DNA of 64,000 bases, taken from the NCBI RefSeq assembly GCF_014641695.1, contig NZ_BMIF01000011.1:62001-126000 (forward strand). Direction: 5' to 3'. Origin of the DNA: Nitratireductor aestuarii. Its GTDB lineage: Bacteria > Pseudomonadota > Alphaproteobacteria > Rhizobiales > Rhizobiaceae. The position numbers and the translations under genes are program-made. Shown here piece by piece: positions 44,112-53,192 of this stretch. Positions within the stretch are counted from its first letter, which is position 1. Each line of letters begins with the position of its first letter. Below the pieces are notes generated by a model, which was given only the letters and a program-made list of their open reading frames with translations, was not told the origin of the DNA and searched no databases.

Positions 44112-44193
44112 TCGTTAAAATAATGCGACAATTTGACTTGCAACGTCTCCGTGTAGACCTCTGACGAGACCAGGTCATTCCTCCGCATGCGCG

Positions 44194-44811
44194 CTATTGC
44201 GGCGCTTCGCTGACGGAGAGCACCATCCGCACCAGCTCGGGCAGGCTCTTGCAATTCATCTTGGCCATCACGTTGGCCCGGTGAACTTCAACCGTACGGG
44301 GGCTGATGTCGAGATTATAGGCAATTGCCTTGTTCGACTGGCCAGCCACGACACCCTGCATGACCTGGTGCTCGCGCTCGGAGAGTTGCGCCATCCGTTC
44401 GCAGATGGACTCGATATCAGTGGGCGTTCCCGGACGCTTCTCGATCAGCTCGATCGCGCGTCCCACCGCCCCGATGATCACATCGTCCTCAAAAGGTTTC
44501 TCGAGGAAATCGATCGCCCCGGCTTTCATCGCCTCTACCGCCATCGGCACGTCACCGTGTCCGGTGATCACGATGGCCGGAATGGTGATGCTTTCGCTGC
44601 GCAGGCGCTTGATCAGATCGACGCCGCTCATGTCCGGCATTCGGAGGTCAGTGATCAGAACCGCACTCGTCAATCCTTTTGCCTGGCGCATGAAGGATGT
44701 AGCCGAATCATGCACCCGCACCGCGTAACCGGAAATGGAGAGCAGGAACGCCAGGGAATTCCTGACAGGCTCCTCATCGTCTACGATATGGACTACAACC
44801 TCAGCGCTCAT
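44194..44811 (-). CDS. fixJ: FixJ two-component response regulator
   Basis: FixJ is phosphorylated by FixL when oxygen is low and then activates fixK and related promoters. The receiver domain has acidic residues Asp11/Asp12 ([12 protein letters not shown]), phosphoacceptor Asp55 ([11 protein letters not shown]), and Lys105 (FLEKPFEDD). A LuxR/FixJ-type helix-turn-helix follows ([38 protein letters not shown]). Length 205 aa is exactly that usual for FixJ. The start overlaps the fixL end by 11 bp. Confidence 0.93.
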   Translation of the reverse strand: MSAEVVVHIVDDEEPVRNSLAFLLSISGYAVRVHDSATSFMRQAKGLTSAVLITDLRMPDMSGVDLIKRLRSESITIPAIVITGHGDVPMAVEAMKAGAIDFLEKPFEDDVIIGAVGRAIELIEKRPGTPTDIESICERMAQLSEREHQVMQGVVAGQSNKAIAYNLDISPRTVEVHRANVMAKMNCKSLPELVRMVLSVSEAPQ

Positions 44812-46216
44812 TCACTACCCTTTGCTCCATCGTAACCGGCAGCGTGAACTGGAAGGTAGCACCTCCCCGTCCGTTCCGCCGAGTCGTCAGTTCCCCGCCA
44901 TGGGATTCTATAATGCGTTTGGAAATGGAAAGGCCAATCCCCATTCCGCCAGCCTTGGTGCTGACGAATGGCTGAAACAGTTTGGTCGCCATTTCTTCCG
45001 AAACGCCAGGACCGGTATCGGACACCTCTACCGCGATAAACCCGTCTCCTTGTCCGGCGATATTCACCTGCAATTCGCGCACTTCGCTCTCGCGCATTGC
45101 TTCCATGGCATTGCGCATCAGATTGATGAGCACCTGCTGGATCTGGACCCGGTCCACCTGCACTGTCGATGCGATGCCATTGTAGTTGAAGAGCGTACGC
45201 ACCCCGAGCTCGCGCGACCCCACCAGCGCAAGCGCCGCCGCCTCCTCAACCAGGTTCTGAATGTCCTCCGGATGACGTTCGGTCTCGCCGTGCGTCACGA
45301 ATTCACGCAGGTGCCGGATGATCTGGCCCGCCCGCAGCGATTGCCGGGCGGTTTCTTCCATCGCACCGCTGATCTGCTCGGCGACCGGTCCATCCAACCT
45401 GTCCAGAAGCCGTTTACTGCCCTGAACGTAGTTGGCGATGGCGGCCAGCGGCTGGTTCAACTCGTGCGCCAGCGTCGAAGCCATTTCGCCGAGTTCGTTG
45501 ATGCGGGCGAGCCGCGCAAGCTCCGCCTGGATCTCCTGCAGGCGCGCTTCGGTTTCCGCTCGGTCCGTCAGGTCGCGCACGAAACCGGTGAAGAAGATCT
45601 TCCCCCCGCTGTTCATCTCACCGACTGTCAGCTTCATCGGGAATGTTGAGCCGTCCTTGCGCAGGCCCACTACCACCCGGTCGATGCCGATGATCCGTCG
45701 CTCACCGGTCGACAGATATCGCTCGATGAACGCATCGTGCCTGCTCCGGTAGGGCTCGGGCATGAGCATGTTGATATTCAGGCCCACCACTTCCTCTTCT
45801 TCATAGCCGAACTGGCGAATTGCGGCCCGATTGAACGTGATCATCTTGCCTTTGTCATTGATGACAATCGTCGCATCAGGAACGGTATCCAGAACGGAGC
45901 GCAAATGCGCCTGCTGGGCTTCAAGGTCGCTTTGCGTCTTGGCCGCCTGCTCCTGTGTCTCGCGGAAAGCAGTACCCGCCAAAAGCATCAGTCCACACGA
46001 GATGGCGCAGACCAGCGCCGGGCCAACGGAAAACTCCGTGTAGTAGAACTCGTAGGCTGCGAGAACCGCCGCAGCAACCGCGGTGAAAATAGCCGCGCCA
46101 ACGAGATTTCCCCACCGATACGAAGCACCCAGCACCAAAGCCGGAGCTATCGGCAACAACCACACGAGACCCAATTCGTTACCCCCCTGCAAACCGATTG
46201 GATGCAACCGGTACAA
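44801..46216 (-). CDS. fixL: FixL oxygen-sensing haem-PAS histidine kinase
   Basis: FixL senses oxygen through haem bound to a PAS domain and controls FixJ. The haem pocket motif [20 protein letters not shown] has the proximal His160, and Arg180 sits 20 residues later, as in known FixL proteins (His200/Arg220 in Bradyrhizobium). Kinase boxes follow: His251 in [32 protein letters not shown] and [11 protein letters not shown]. About three membrane segments precede (residues 15-85); S. meliloti FixL has four. An in-frame stop lies three codons upstream of the TTG at 46216, so the N-terminus cannot be longer; a TTG at 46174 with a G-rich site ahead is an alternative start. Confidence 0.92.
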   Translation of the reverse strand: MYRLHPIGLQGGNELGLVWLLPIAPALVLGASYRWGNLVGAAIFTAVAAAVLAAYEFYYTEFSVGPALVCAISCGLMLLAGTAFRETQEQAAKTQSDLEAQQAHLRSVLDTVPDATIVINDKGKMITFNRAAIRQFGYEEEEVVGLNINMLMPEPYRSRHDAFIERYLSTGERRIIGIDRVVVGLRKDGSTFPMKLTVGEMNSGGKIFFTGFVRDLTDRAETEARLQEIQAELARLARINELGEMASTLAHELNQPLAAIANYVQGSKRLLDRLDGPVAEQISGAMEETARQSLRAGQIIRHLREFVTHGETERHPEDIQNLVEEAAALALVGSRELGVRTLFNYNGIASTVQVDRVQIQQVLINLMRNAMEAMRESEVRELQVNIAGQGDGFIAVEVSDTGPGVSEEMATKLFQPFVSTKAGGMGIGLSISKRIIESHGGELTTRRNGRGGATFQFTLPVTMEQRVVNER

Positions 46217-46451
46217 AGTACACTATAAGTACAGCTTACTACCAGAATTTGTGGCAGCACGCCTAGTCTTCCAAGCGCCGATCACTCCTGCAAACTTTGA
46301 TCCAACGCAAAGGCAACCGCAACCAACTCCAGTAGAATTCCGTTTCAATAAGGGAAGCTGCCCGCTTCCGCCAACAATAACGTGCCTGCTGCCACCAGAC
46401 CGCGCATCAGAGGGAGGCGGGACTGACTAGGACGCACTGGAGGAGTACAGA

Positions 46452-47291
46452 ATGACTAGGCTTCAGTGCCTATTGGTTGGTTCGCCGGCAAACGAGCCCT
46501 TCGCGCAGACGCCCGCCCTCTCTTTCGGCAACGAGCTTGCCCGGGCTGCCTCCGCTCGGCTCACCGTTTGCGTCCTGCCGCCGCTCGCCTCCCTCGCGCT
46601 GTTCCGCCGCGGCAATGAACTCGTCAGCGCCGTCCGCACGGAAATCGAACGGGTGAAGGAGATCACGCGTCTCGCCGCTTTCGAGGCCCAGAAACTCATT
46701 GGCAACCGGGGTTCCGCCTCTCCATCACTGTCGGACACCCCGATGTCGGAGACGCAGAGCGCCCGTCTCATCCGTCTCTCCCGCGTCAATGACCTGGCGG
46801 TTCTCGATGCCGCACATTGCGTCGAATGCCCTCAGCGCGAAATCATCGAGGAGGTCCTGTTCGAGAGCGGACGCCCCCTCATCATTGTACCGGAAACGGG
46901 TGGCAATCCGACGCCAAAACGAATCGCCATCGCTTGGGACGGTAGCGCCCACTGCTCCCGCGCCATCCACGATGCGCTCCCCTTCCTGCGCGCCGCAAGT
47001 GAAGTCTCCATAGTAACCGTTGCCGGCGAGAAGGACCTTTCGTCGATGACACCCGGTGCGGATCTCGCCAACTACCTCCTTCTCAAGGACGTTCCTGAGA
47101 TCCGCGTCGAAATGCTGAGCGCTCCCGATCGCAATATTGCGGACCGCCTCAACCGCTATGTCCAGGAGAGCGGCGTGGAATTACTTGTCATGGGCGCGTC
47201 GATGCAATCGCGCTACCGCAATGCGATCCTCGGTAGCGTTACCGGCGCCATTCTGGACCGTCCTCCGACCACTCTTTTCATGGCTCACTGA
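46452..47291 (+). CDS. Universal stress protein (UspA family)
   Basis: The ATG at 46452 has GGAGGAG 7 bases upstream. The 279-residue product has a UspA domain in its C-terminal half (PKRIAIAWDGSAHCSRAIHDAL, LLVMGASMQSRYRNAILGSVTGAIL), with the ATP-site-like Gly pattern MGASMQSRYRNAILGS. The N-terminal half is a degenerate second Usp unit. Such proteins are often induced by low oxygen with the cbb3 oxidase genes. A partial FixK-like half-site (TTGATCCAACGCAA, 46298-46311) lies 140 bp upstream. It stands between fixL and ccoN. Confidence 0.88.
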   Translation: MTRLQCLLVGSPANEPFAQTPALSFGNELARAASARLTVCVLPPLASLALFRRGNELVSAVRTEIERVKEITRLAAFEAQKLIGNRGSASPSLSDTPMSETQSARLIRLSRVNDLAVLDAAHCVECPQREIIEEVLFESGRPLIIVPETGGNPTPKRIAIAWDGSAHCSRAIHDALPFLRAASEVSIVTVAGEKDLSSMTPGADLANYLLLKDVPEIRVEMLSAPDRNIADRLNRYVQESGVELLVMGASMQSRYRNAILGSVTGAILDRPPTTLFMAH

Positions 47292-47305
47292 AAGTTCCGG
47301 AACTT
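47292..47305. promoter_or_regulatory. 14-bp palindrome after the universal stress gene
   Basis: AAGTTCCGGAACTT is a perfect palindrome beginning one base after the TGA stop of the usp gene and 216 bp before ccoN. It could be an operator for the ccoN promoter region or part of a transcript-end structure. The binding factor is unknown. Confidence 0.4.
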
Positions 47306-47373
47306 CCATCCTCCCATGGTTGACCAGTCGAACCGAGGGATGCGGTTGCACGCCCAAAACTTCAGAGAATCCA

Positions 47374-47397
47374 AGGGGTGACAAAGTGCGCACCCCT
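47374..47397. terminator. Hairpin upstream of the ccoN promoter
   Basis: AGGGGTG (47374-47380) pairs with CACCCCT (47391-47397) across ten bases. It lies between usp and the FixK box of ccoN and may end the usp transcript; no strong T-run follows. Confidence 0.35.
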
Positions 47398-47411
47398 CTC
47401 AGCCCCTTCCA

Positions 47412-47425
47412 TTGACTCAAATCAA
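47412..47425 (+). promoter_or_regulatory. FixK/FNR box upstream of ccoN
   Basis: TTGACTCAAATCAA matches the FixK/FNR consensus TTGAT-N4-ATCAA except for one base. Its centre is 89 bp before the ccoN ATG. If activation is from -41.5, transcription would begin near 47460 and leave a leader of about 48 bases. Confidence 0.8.
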
Positions 47426-47507
47426 GGCCCCTCGTTCGGCGATCCTGACAAGGATAGCCAAACGCGAAGGCAGCGATGCCCTCGTGACTTCATCCGAGGA
47501 AGGCTCA

Positions 47508-49142
47508 ATGAAATACGGAAAAGAGATAGTCCTTCTGACGCTGGCGGCGTTCCTTGCGCTTGCCGGTGCAGCCCTGGGCGAAGACACCGCTTTCAGATCC
47601 CACATGTGGGTTCTGTTCTTCTCGCTTGCCGCCTTTACGATCGTCCTTTTGCGTCAGGTGTCCTGGGCATCCGTAGGTGACCCGGCATCCATCCCGCTAC
47701 GTTCCGACGGAACAGAGCGCTATCTGGACGGACCCATCCGCTACGGTGCGATTGCCACCGTATTCTGGGCGGTCGTTGGACTTCTGGTCGGCGTCGTCGT
47801 TGCGCTTCAGCTTGCGTTCCCGCAGCTGAACTTCGAACCTTTCCTGACCTTCGGCCGCATGCGCCCGCTGCACACGTCGGCCGTCATCTTTGCCTTCGGC
47901 GGAAACGCGCTGATCGCCACCTCCTTCTACGTGGTCCAGCGCACCAGCCGTGCCCGCCTCTTCGGTGGTGATCTCGCCTGGTTCGTGTTCTGGGGCTACC
48001 AGCTTTTCATCATCCTGGCTGCCACGGGTTACCTGCTCGGCATCACCCAGAGCCGTGAATATGCTGAGCCGGAATGGTACGTGGACGTCTGGCTGACGAT
48101 CGTCTGGGTTGCATATTTCCTCGTCTTCTTCGGCACCATCCTGAGGCGCAAGGAACCGCACATCTACGTCGCGAACTGGTTCTACCTGTCCTTCATCATC
48201 ACCATCGCGATGCTGCACATCGTCAACAACCTGGCGATGCCGGTCTCCTTCCTCGGTTCAAAGAGCTATTCCCTCTTCGCCGGCGTCCAGGATGCGCTGA
48301 CGCAGTGGTGGTACGGCCATAACGCCGTGGGCTTCTTCCTGACCGCAGGCTTCCTCGGAATGATGTACTACTTCGTTCCGAAGCAGGCGAACCGTCCGGT
48401 CTACTCCTACCGCCTGTCGATCATCCACTTCTGGGCGATCATCTTCCTCTACATCTGGGCCGGCCCCCACCACCTGCACTACACCGCCCTGCCCGACTGG
48501 GCGCAGACGCTCGGGATGGTCTTCTCCATCATGCTGTGGATGCCGTCCTGGGGTGGCATGATCAACGGCCTGATGACGCTCTCGGGCGCCTGGGACAAGC
48601 TACGCACCGATCCGATCATCCGCATGATGGTCATGGCCGTTGCCTTCTACGGCATGGCGACCTTCGAAGGCCCGCTGATGTCGATCAAGGCGGTCAACTC
48701 GCTCAGCCACTACACCGACTGGACCATCGGCCACGTACACTCCGGCGCTCTCGGCTGGAACGGCCTGATCTCCTTCGGCGCGGTCTACTTCCTCGTCCCG
48801 CGTCTGTGGGGTCGTGAGCGGCTCTACTCGATCCGCATGGTCAGCTGGCACTTCTGGCTCGCCACGATCGGCATCGTCATCTACGCCGCAACCATGTGGG
48901 TCTCCGGCATCCAGCAGGGCCTGATGTGGCGCGAGTACGACGATCAGGGCTTCCTGGTCTACACCTTCGCCGAAACCGTCGCGGCCATGTTCCCCTACTA
49001 CGTCATGCGTGCGGTAGGTGGCGGCATGTACCTCCTGGGCGCAATCCTCATGGCGTTCAACGTCTACAAGACGATCCGCGGTGAGCTGCGTGAAGAAGCC
49101 CCCATGGGTGGCAGAGCGCCAGCCCTGCAGCCAGCAGAATAA
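47508..49142 (+). CDS. ccoN: cbb3-type cytochrome c oxidase subunit I (CcoN)
   Basis: CcoN is the catalytic subunit that reduces oxygen at the haem b3-CuB centre. The start at 47508 ([10 protein letters not shown]) has GAGGAAGG upstream and lies after the FixK box, so the longer frame opening inside that box is rejected. The 544-residue product has about 13 membrane helices. Metal-ligand His regions are visible in [40 protein letters not shown] and [16 protein letters not shown]. It is the first gene of the ccoNOQP operon. Confidence 0.95.
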   Translation: MKYGKEIVLLTLAAFLALAGAALGEDTAFRSHMWVLFFSLAAFTIVLLRQVSWASVGDPASIPLRSDGTERYLDGPIRYGAIATVFWAVVGLLVGVVVALQLAFPQLNFEPFLTFGRMRPLHTSAVIFAFGGNALIATSFYVVQRTSRARLFGGDLAWFVFWGYQLFIILAATGYLLGITQSREYAEPEWYVDVWLTIVWVAYFLVFFGTILRRKEPHIYVANWFYLSFIITIAMLHIVNNLAMPVSFLGSKSYSLFAGVQDALTQWWYGHNAVGFFLTAGFLGMMYYFVPKQANRPVYSYRLSIIHFWAIIFLYIWAGPHHLHYTALPDWAQTLGMVFSIMLWMPSWGGMINGLMTLSGAWDKLRTDPIIRMMVMAVAFYGMATFEGPLMSIKAVNSLSHYTDWTIGHVHSGALGWNGLISFGAVYFLVPRLWGRERLYSIRMVSWHFWLATIGIVIYAATMWVSGIQQGLMWREYDDQGFLVYTFAETVAAMFPYYVMRAVGGGMYLLGAILMAFNVYKTIRGELREEAPMGGRAPALQPAE

Positions 49143-49154
49143 GGAGCCGTAACA

Positions 49155-49886
49155 ATGGCACTTCTCGACAAGCACGCGATAATCGAGCGTAACGCCACGC
49201 TGCTCCTGGTTGGCTCGCTCTTCGTGGTCACCATCGGCGGCATCGTGGAAATCGTGCCCCTCTTCTACCTCGAGAACACCATCGAGAAGGTGGAGGGGAT
49301 GCGCCCCTACTCGCCGCTGGAGCTGGCAGGCCGCAACATCTACATCCGCGAAGGCTGCTACACCTGCCACAGCCAGATGATCCGTCCGTTCCGCGACGAG
49401 GTCGAACGCTTCGGCAACTACAGCCTGGCCGCAGAGTCCATGTACGACCACCCCTTCCAGTGGGGCTCGAAGCGCACGGGGCCTGACCTCGCGCGTGTCG
49501 GCGGCCGCTACTCGAACGAGTGGCACGTCCAGCACCTGATCAACCCGCAGTCCGTCGTCCCCGAGTCGGTCATGCCGAGCTACAGCTTCCTGGCAAAGAA
49601 GCCGCTGGAAATCGGCGACTTCTCGACCCAGCTCGTGGCGAACCTCAAGGTCGGCGTCCCTTACACCGAGGAGATGATCAGCAACGCCAACGCGGACATC
49701 CGCGTCCAGGCCGATCCGGACGGCGATCATGACGATCTTCTGGCGCGCTATCCCAAGGCAGTGGTCGGCGACTTCGATGGCAACCCGCAGGCCCTGACCG
49801 AAATGGATGCGCTCGTAGCCTACCTGCAGATGCTGGGCACCCTGGTCGACTTCTCGACCTATGACGAAACCGGCGGATATCGCTGA
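49155..49886 (+). CDS. ccoO: cbb3 oxidase mono-haem subunit CcoO
   Basis: CcoO passes electrons from CcoP or a soluble cytochrome to CcoN. AAGGAG lies 8 bases before the ATG. An N-terminal membrane anchor ([20 protein letters not shown]) is followed by the periplasmic domain with haem site CYTCH (Cys68, Cys71, His72) and the typical [18 protein letters not shown] and [19 protein letters not shown]. Length 243 aa fits. Confidence 0.95.
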   Translation: MALLDKHAIIERNATLLLVGSLFVVTIGGIVEIVPLFYLENTIEKVEGMRPYSPLELAGRNIYIREGCYTCHSQMIRPFRDEVERFGNYSLAAESMYDHPFQWGSKRTGPDLARVGGRYSNEWHVQHLINPQSVVPESVMPSYSFLAKKPLEIGDFSTQLVANLKVGVPYTEEMISNANADIRVQADPDGDHDDLLARYPKAVVGDFDGNPQALTEMDALVAYLQMLGTLVDFSTYDETGGYR

Positions 49887-49897
49887 GGGAGGGCTGA

Positions 49898-50059
49898 ATG
49901 GAAATCTACACCGCACTCCGTCAATTCGCTGACAGCTGGGCGCTTCTCTTCATGACGCTCTTCTTCGCCGGCGCCGTACTGTTCGTCTTCCGCCCGGGCG
50001 CCAAGCACCACGCCCAGGAAGCCGCCCTTATTCCGCTCAAGGACGATCAAGATGACTGA
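49898..50059 (+). CDS. ccoQ: cbb3 oxidase small subunit CcoQ (53 aa)
   Basis: The ATG at 49898 follows a GGGAGGG site. The peptide starts MEIYTALRQFADSWALLFMT, has one membrane segment (ALLFMTLFFAGAVLFVFRPG) and ends with a charged tail. Length and place between ccoO and ccoP are those of CcoQ, which helps keep the cbb3 complex stable. It overlaps the ccoP start by 8 bp. Confidence 0.9.
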   Translation: MEIYTALRQFADSWALLFMTLFFAGAVLFVFRPGAKHHAQEAALIPLKDDQDD

Positions 50060-50918
50060 GAAGCATATCGATGAACTGTCGGGCGTTGAGACGACCGGCC
50101 ACGAGTGGGATGGCATCCGGGAACTGAACAATCCCATGCCGCGCTGGTGGCTGTGGAGCTTCTACGCCACCATTGTCTTTGCTCTGGGCTACACGATCGC
50201 CTTCCCCGCCTGGCCGCTGGTCAACTCCGCCACACAAGGCGTGCTCGGCTGGTCCAGCCGGGGCCAGCTGACCCAGACCATGAATGAGGTTGCCGAAGCC
50301 CAGGCCGATCTCCGTGCCGCGCTCGCCGAAAAGTCGCTGCCCGAGATCATTGCCGACGACAAGCTCTATCGCTTTGCCCGTTCCGGCGGCGAAGCTGCCT
50401 TCAAGGTCAACTGCGTCCAGTGCCACGGTTCGGGCGCTCAGGGCTCGGCCGGCTACCCGAACCTGAACGATGACGACTGGCTTTGGGGCAGCGACATCGA
50501 ATCGATCCATCATACGATCGCGCACGGCGTCCGCTACGCGGGTGACGAGGAAACCCACGTTTCCGAAATGCCCGCCTTCGCCGACATGCTGCAGGGTCCG
50601 GAAGTACGCCAGATTGCCGCCTATGTCGCATCCCTGACCCGCGACCCCTCCGATCCGGCTCTGGCTGACGCGGGCAAGCAGCTTTTTGCTGACAACTGCG
50701 CCGCCTGCCATGGTGAGAGCGGCACCGGCGACCAGTCGATGGGTGCCCCGAACCTGGCCGACGCAATCTGGCTCTACGGCTCGTCGGAAGCTGAGATCGC
50801 CGCCCAGATCCGCAAGCCGAAGCACGGTGTCATGCCCGCATGGCAGGCTCGTCTCGGCGACGTCACGGTAAAGCAGCTTGCCGTCTACGTTTACTCGCTC
50901 GGCGGTGCTAAACAATAA
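50052..50918 (+). CDS. ccoP: cbb3 oxidase di-haem subunit CcoP
   Basis: CcoP accepts electrons from cytochrome c and passes them to CcoO. The 288-residue product has a short cytoplasmic tail (TTGHEWDGIRELNNPMPRWW), one membrane helix, and two haem c domains with CVQCH (121-125) and CAACH (216-220). The NNPMPRWWLW element at the membrane entrance is a strong CcoP mark. The start is inside the end of ccoQ. A perfect FixK box follows 10 bp after the stop. Confidence 0.95.
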   Translation: MTEKHIDELSGVETTGHEWDGIRELNNPMPRWWLWSFYATIVFALGYTIAFPAWPLVNSATQGVLGWSSRGQLTQTMNEVAEAQADLRAALAEKSLPEIIADDKLYRFARSGGEAAFKVNCVQCHGSGAQGSAGYPNLNDDDWLWGSDIESIHHTIAHGVRYAGDEETHVSEMPAFADMLQGPEVRQIAAYVASLTRDPSDPALADAGKQLFADNCAACHGESGTGDQSMGAPNLADAIWLYGSSEAEIAAQIRKPKHGVMPAWQARLGDVTVKQLAVYVYSLGGAKQ

Positions 50919-50928
50919 ATCCCGCCGT

Positions 50929-50942
50929 TTGATCTAGATCAA
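50929..50942. promoter_or_regulatory. Perfect FixK/FNR box between ccoP and ccoG
   Basis: TTGATCTAGATCAA is a perfect 14-bp palindrome matching the FixK/FNR consensus in all ten defined positions. A promoter activated from this box would start near 50977, only about 25 bp before the terminator hairpin at 51001-51047. Confidence 0.9.
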
Positions 50943-51000
50943 AGCAATCACAATTCTCCCCAGTAGGTTGCAAAACGAAACTTCCTGTGGGGGGAAGCAG

Positions 51001-51047
51001 GGGAGGAAACTTCCGGATCACAGTATCCGGAACTTTCCTCCCTTTTT
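51001..51047 (+). terminator. Strong intrinsic terminator between ccoP and ccoG
   Basis: GGGAGGAAACTTCCGGAT (51001-51018) pairs with ATCCGGAACTTTCCTCCC (51025-51042), with one C-C mismatch, and TTTTT follows at 51043-51047. It can end the ccoNOQP transcript and any transcript begun at the box just upstream. Confidence 0.9.
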
Positions 51048-51090
51048 CGTTCAGGATCCTCCCGATCACACCTGCGGCATTCCGGTGCAT

Positions 51091-51104
51091 TTGATCCTGG
51101 TCAA
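51091..51104 (+). promoter_or_regulatory. FixK/FNR box upstream of ccoG
   Basis: TTGATCCTGGTCAA matches the FixK/FNR consensus except for one base. Its centre lies 41.5 bp before the ccoG ATG, so activation at the usual -41.5 distance would place the RNA start at or next to the start codon. Confidence 0.75.
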
Positions 51105-51138
51105 GGCCCTTACCCTGTGCAGGGGGCAAACCCATCAC

Positions 51139-52686
51139 ATGGCAAATATTTCAGATATCCCGCACCTCGACGTCGAACCGGTAAACGCCAAGCGCAACCG
51201 GCCACCCCTTTATGCTGCACGGAAGAAGATCTTCCCGAAGCGCGTGACAGGGCAGTTTCGTCGCTTCAAGTGGCTGGTGATGCTCATCACCCTTGGCATC
51301 TACTATCTGACGCCCTGGATTCGCTGGGATCGCGGCCCCTACGCGCCGGATCAGGCCGTGCTGATCGACCTTGCCAACCGCCGGTTCTATTTCTTCTTTA
51401 TCGAGATCTGGCCGCAGGAATTCATCTATATCGCAGGCCTGCTTGTCATGGCGGGCATCGGCCTCTTCCTGATTACCGCAACCATCGGCCGTGCCTGGTG
51501 TGGCTACACCTGCCCCCAGACCGTCTGGGTTGATCTCTTCCTAGCCGTCGAACGCCTGATCGAAGGTGACCGGAACGCCCGGATCAAGCTCAACCAGGGT
51601 CCCTGGACTGCCGAAAAGATCCTGAAGCGTGTCACCGTGCACTCAAGCTGGCTCATCATCGGCCTGCTGACGGGCGGCGCCTGGATCTTCTACTTCGCCG
51701 ACGCCCCCTCCCTGCTACGCGACTTCGTCACCGGCCAGGCTCCCGTCGTCGCCTACACCACCGTCGCGATCCTGACCGCCACCACTTACATCTTCGGTGG
51801 CCTGATGCGCGAACAGGTCTGCACCTACATGTGCCCGTGGCCGCGTATCCAGGGCGCGATGCTGGACGAGAACTCGCTGACGGTCACCTACAATGACTGG
51901 CGCGGCGAGCCCCGCTCGCTCCATGCCAAGAAGGCCGCCGCCGCCGGCCAGGTCGTCGGTGACTGCGTCGACTGCAACGCCTGCGTCGCCGTCTGCCCCA
52001 TGGGCATCGACATTCGCGACGGCCAGCAGCTTGAATGCATCACCTGTGCGCTCTGCATCGACGCCTGCGACAACGTCATGGACAAGCTTGGCAAGCCGAG
52101 GGGCCTCATCTCCTACGCGACGTTGGGCGACTACAATGCCAACATGGCATTGGCGACCGCCGGCGGCGCCTCGGCCATCGACCCGCGCCGGGTGAAGAAT
52201 GCGGACGGCACCCTTTCCGAGAAAGTTGCCCGTTTCCGCTGGGGCAACATCTTCCGTCTGCGCACGCTCATCTATTCCAGCATCATGCTCGTCATCAGCG
52301 CAGGCATGCTCTTCGCCCTGCTGACGCGCGACCGGCTGGAACTGAACGTGCTCCACGACCGAAACCCGCAGTTCGTGGTCCTGTCCGATGGCTCGATCCG
52401 CAACGGCTATACGGTCAAGCTCCTTAACATGATCCCGCAGCCGCGTGACGTCGTCCTCTCGATCGAAGGCCTTCAGAACGCCATCATGATGTCGCCCGAA
52501 ATGGATCACTCCGAAGGCGACAAGCTTCAGGTGAGAGTCGAACCGGACCGCCTTCGCGAACTGCACATCTTCGTCCGACAGGATGCCGATGCCGCTGCCG
52601 ATGACGACCAGACGTTCTACTTCGTAATCGAAGATGCCGATGGCGGCGAACGCGCCGAGTATCGCGCCAAATTCCTCAGACCGTAA
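51139..52686 (+). CDS. ccoG: CcoG/FixG, cbb3 oxidase assembly protein with [4Fe-4S] clusters
   Basis: CcoG is an inner-membrane protein that reduces Cu(II) for cbb3 assembly. The start at 51139 (MANISDIPHLDVEPV) is chosen because the conserved part begins soon after (PLYAARKKIFPKRVTGQF); its ribosome site is weak. Membrane segments and the CGYTCPQTVW and CTYMCPW Cys pairs precede a dicluster ferredoxin region (DCVDCNACVAVCPMGI, ECITCALCIDACD). A C-terminal Ig-like domain lies outside the membrane. Length 515 aa fits. First gene of ccoGHIS. Confidence 0.94.
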   Translation: MANISDIPHLDVEPVNAKRNRPPLYAARKKIFPKRVTGQFRRFKWLVMLITLGIYYLTPWIRWDRGPYAPDQAVLIDLANRRFYFFFIEIWPQEFIYIAGLLVMAGIGLFLITATIGRAWCGYTCPQTVWVDLFLAVERLIEGDRNARIKLNQGPWTAEKILKRVTVHSSWLIIGLLTGGAWIFYFADAPSLLRDFVTGQAPVVAYTTVAILTATTYIFGGLMREQVCTYMCPWPRIQGAMLDENSLTVTYNDWRGEPRSLHAKKAAAAGQVVGDCVDCNACVAVCPMGIDIRDGQQLECITCALCIDACDNVMDKLGKPRGLISYATLGDYNANMALATAGGASAIDPRRVKNADGTLSEKVARFRWGNIFRLRTLIYSSIMLVISAGMLFALLTRDRLELNVLHDRNPQFVVLSDGSIRNGYTVKLLNMIPQPRDVVLSIEGLQNAIMMSPEMDHSEGDKLQVRVEPDRLRELHIFVRQDADAAADDDQTFYFVIEDADGGERAEYRAKFLRP

Positions 52687-52697
52687 GGATGCGGACC

Positions 52698-53192
52698 ATG
52701 AACAAAGCCCAGCACCAGCGTGAATTCACCGGACGCCACATGCTGCTCGTCATGTTCGGGTTCTTCGGCGTGATCATTGCGGTCAATGTCACCATGGCCG
52801 TGCTCGCCTCCCGCAGCTGGACCGGCCTCGTGGTCGGCAACACTTATGTGGCAAGCCAGGAGTTCAACGAGCGAACGGATCGCGGCCGCAGGCAGCAGGC
52901 CCTTGGCTGGCAGGCAGCGCTGGCAGTCGAGCCAACGCGGCTCTCCTACAGCCTCACCGACGCGAAGGGTGAACTCGTTCCGCTGGAACGCGTGGAAGTT
53001 CTGCTGCACCGCCCCGTCTCCGGCCATGAGGACACCGATCTGATCCTCCAGCCCGCAGCTGACGGCGCCCATGCCGCAGACATTTCGCTCGAAGACGGCA
53101 CATGGATCGTTGAAGTGGAGGCCGATGCGGGTCTAGAATTCCCCTACCGGGACGTCCGCCGCATCCAGGTTCGTGATGGAGTGATGAGATGA
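52698..53192 (+). CDS. ccoH: CcoH/FixH, cbb3 oxidase assembly protein
   Basis: The ATG at 52698 fits the AAGGA site better than the one 9 bp upstream. The 164-residue protein has one N-terminal membrane helix (HMLLVMFGFFGVIIAVNVTMA), then a FixH-type domain (GLVVGNTYVASQEFN, GWQAAL). FixH is needed for cbb3 assembly and lies between ccoG and ccoI in nearly all such operons. It overlaps ccoI by 4 bp (ATGA). Confidence 0.92.
   Translation: MNKAQHQREFTGRHMLLVMFGFFGVIIAVNVTMAVLASRSWTGLVVGNTYVASQEFNERTDRGRRQQALGWQAALAVEPTRLSYSLTDAKGELVPLERVEVLLHRPVSGHEDTDLILQPAADGAHAADISLEDGTWIVEVEADAGLEFPYRDVRRIQVRDGVMR

Noticed and set aside
46298-46311. TTGATCCAACGCAA as a FixK box for the universal stress gene
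   Set aside because: Only one half-site is good, the second has two mismatches, and it lies 140 bp upstream. It is mentioned in the gene entry but not listed as a site.
48600-49916. A 438-codon frame on the minus strand opposite ccoN and ccoO
   Set aside because: It is a shadow of the conserved oxidase genes with biased composition and no domain.
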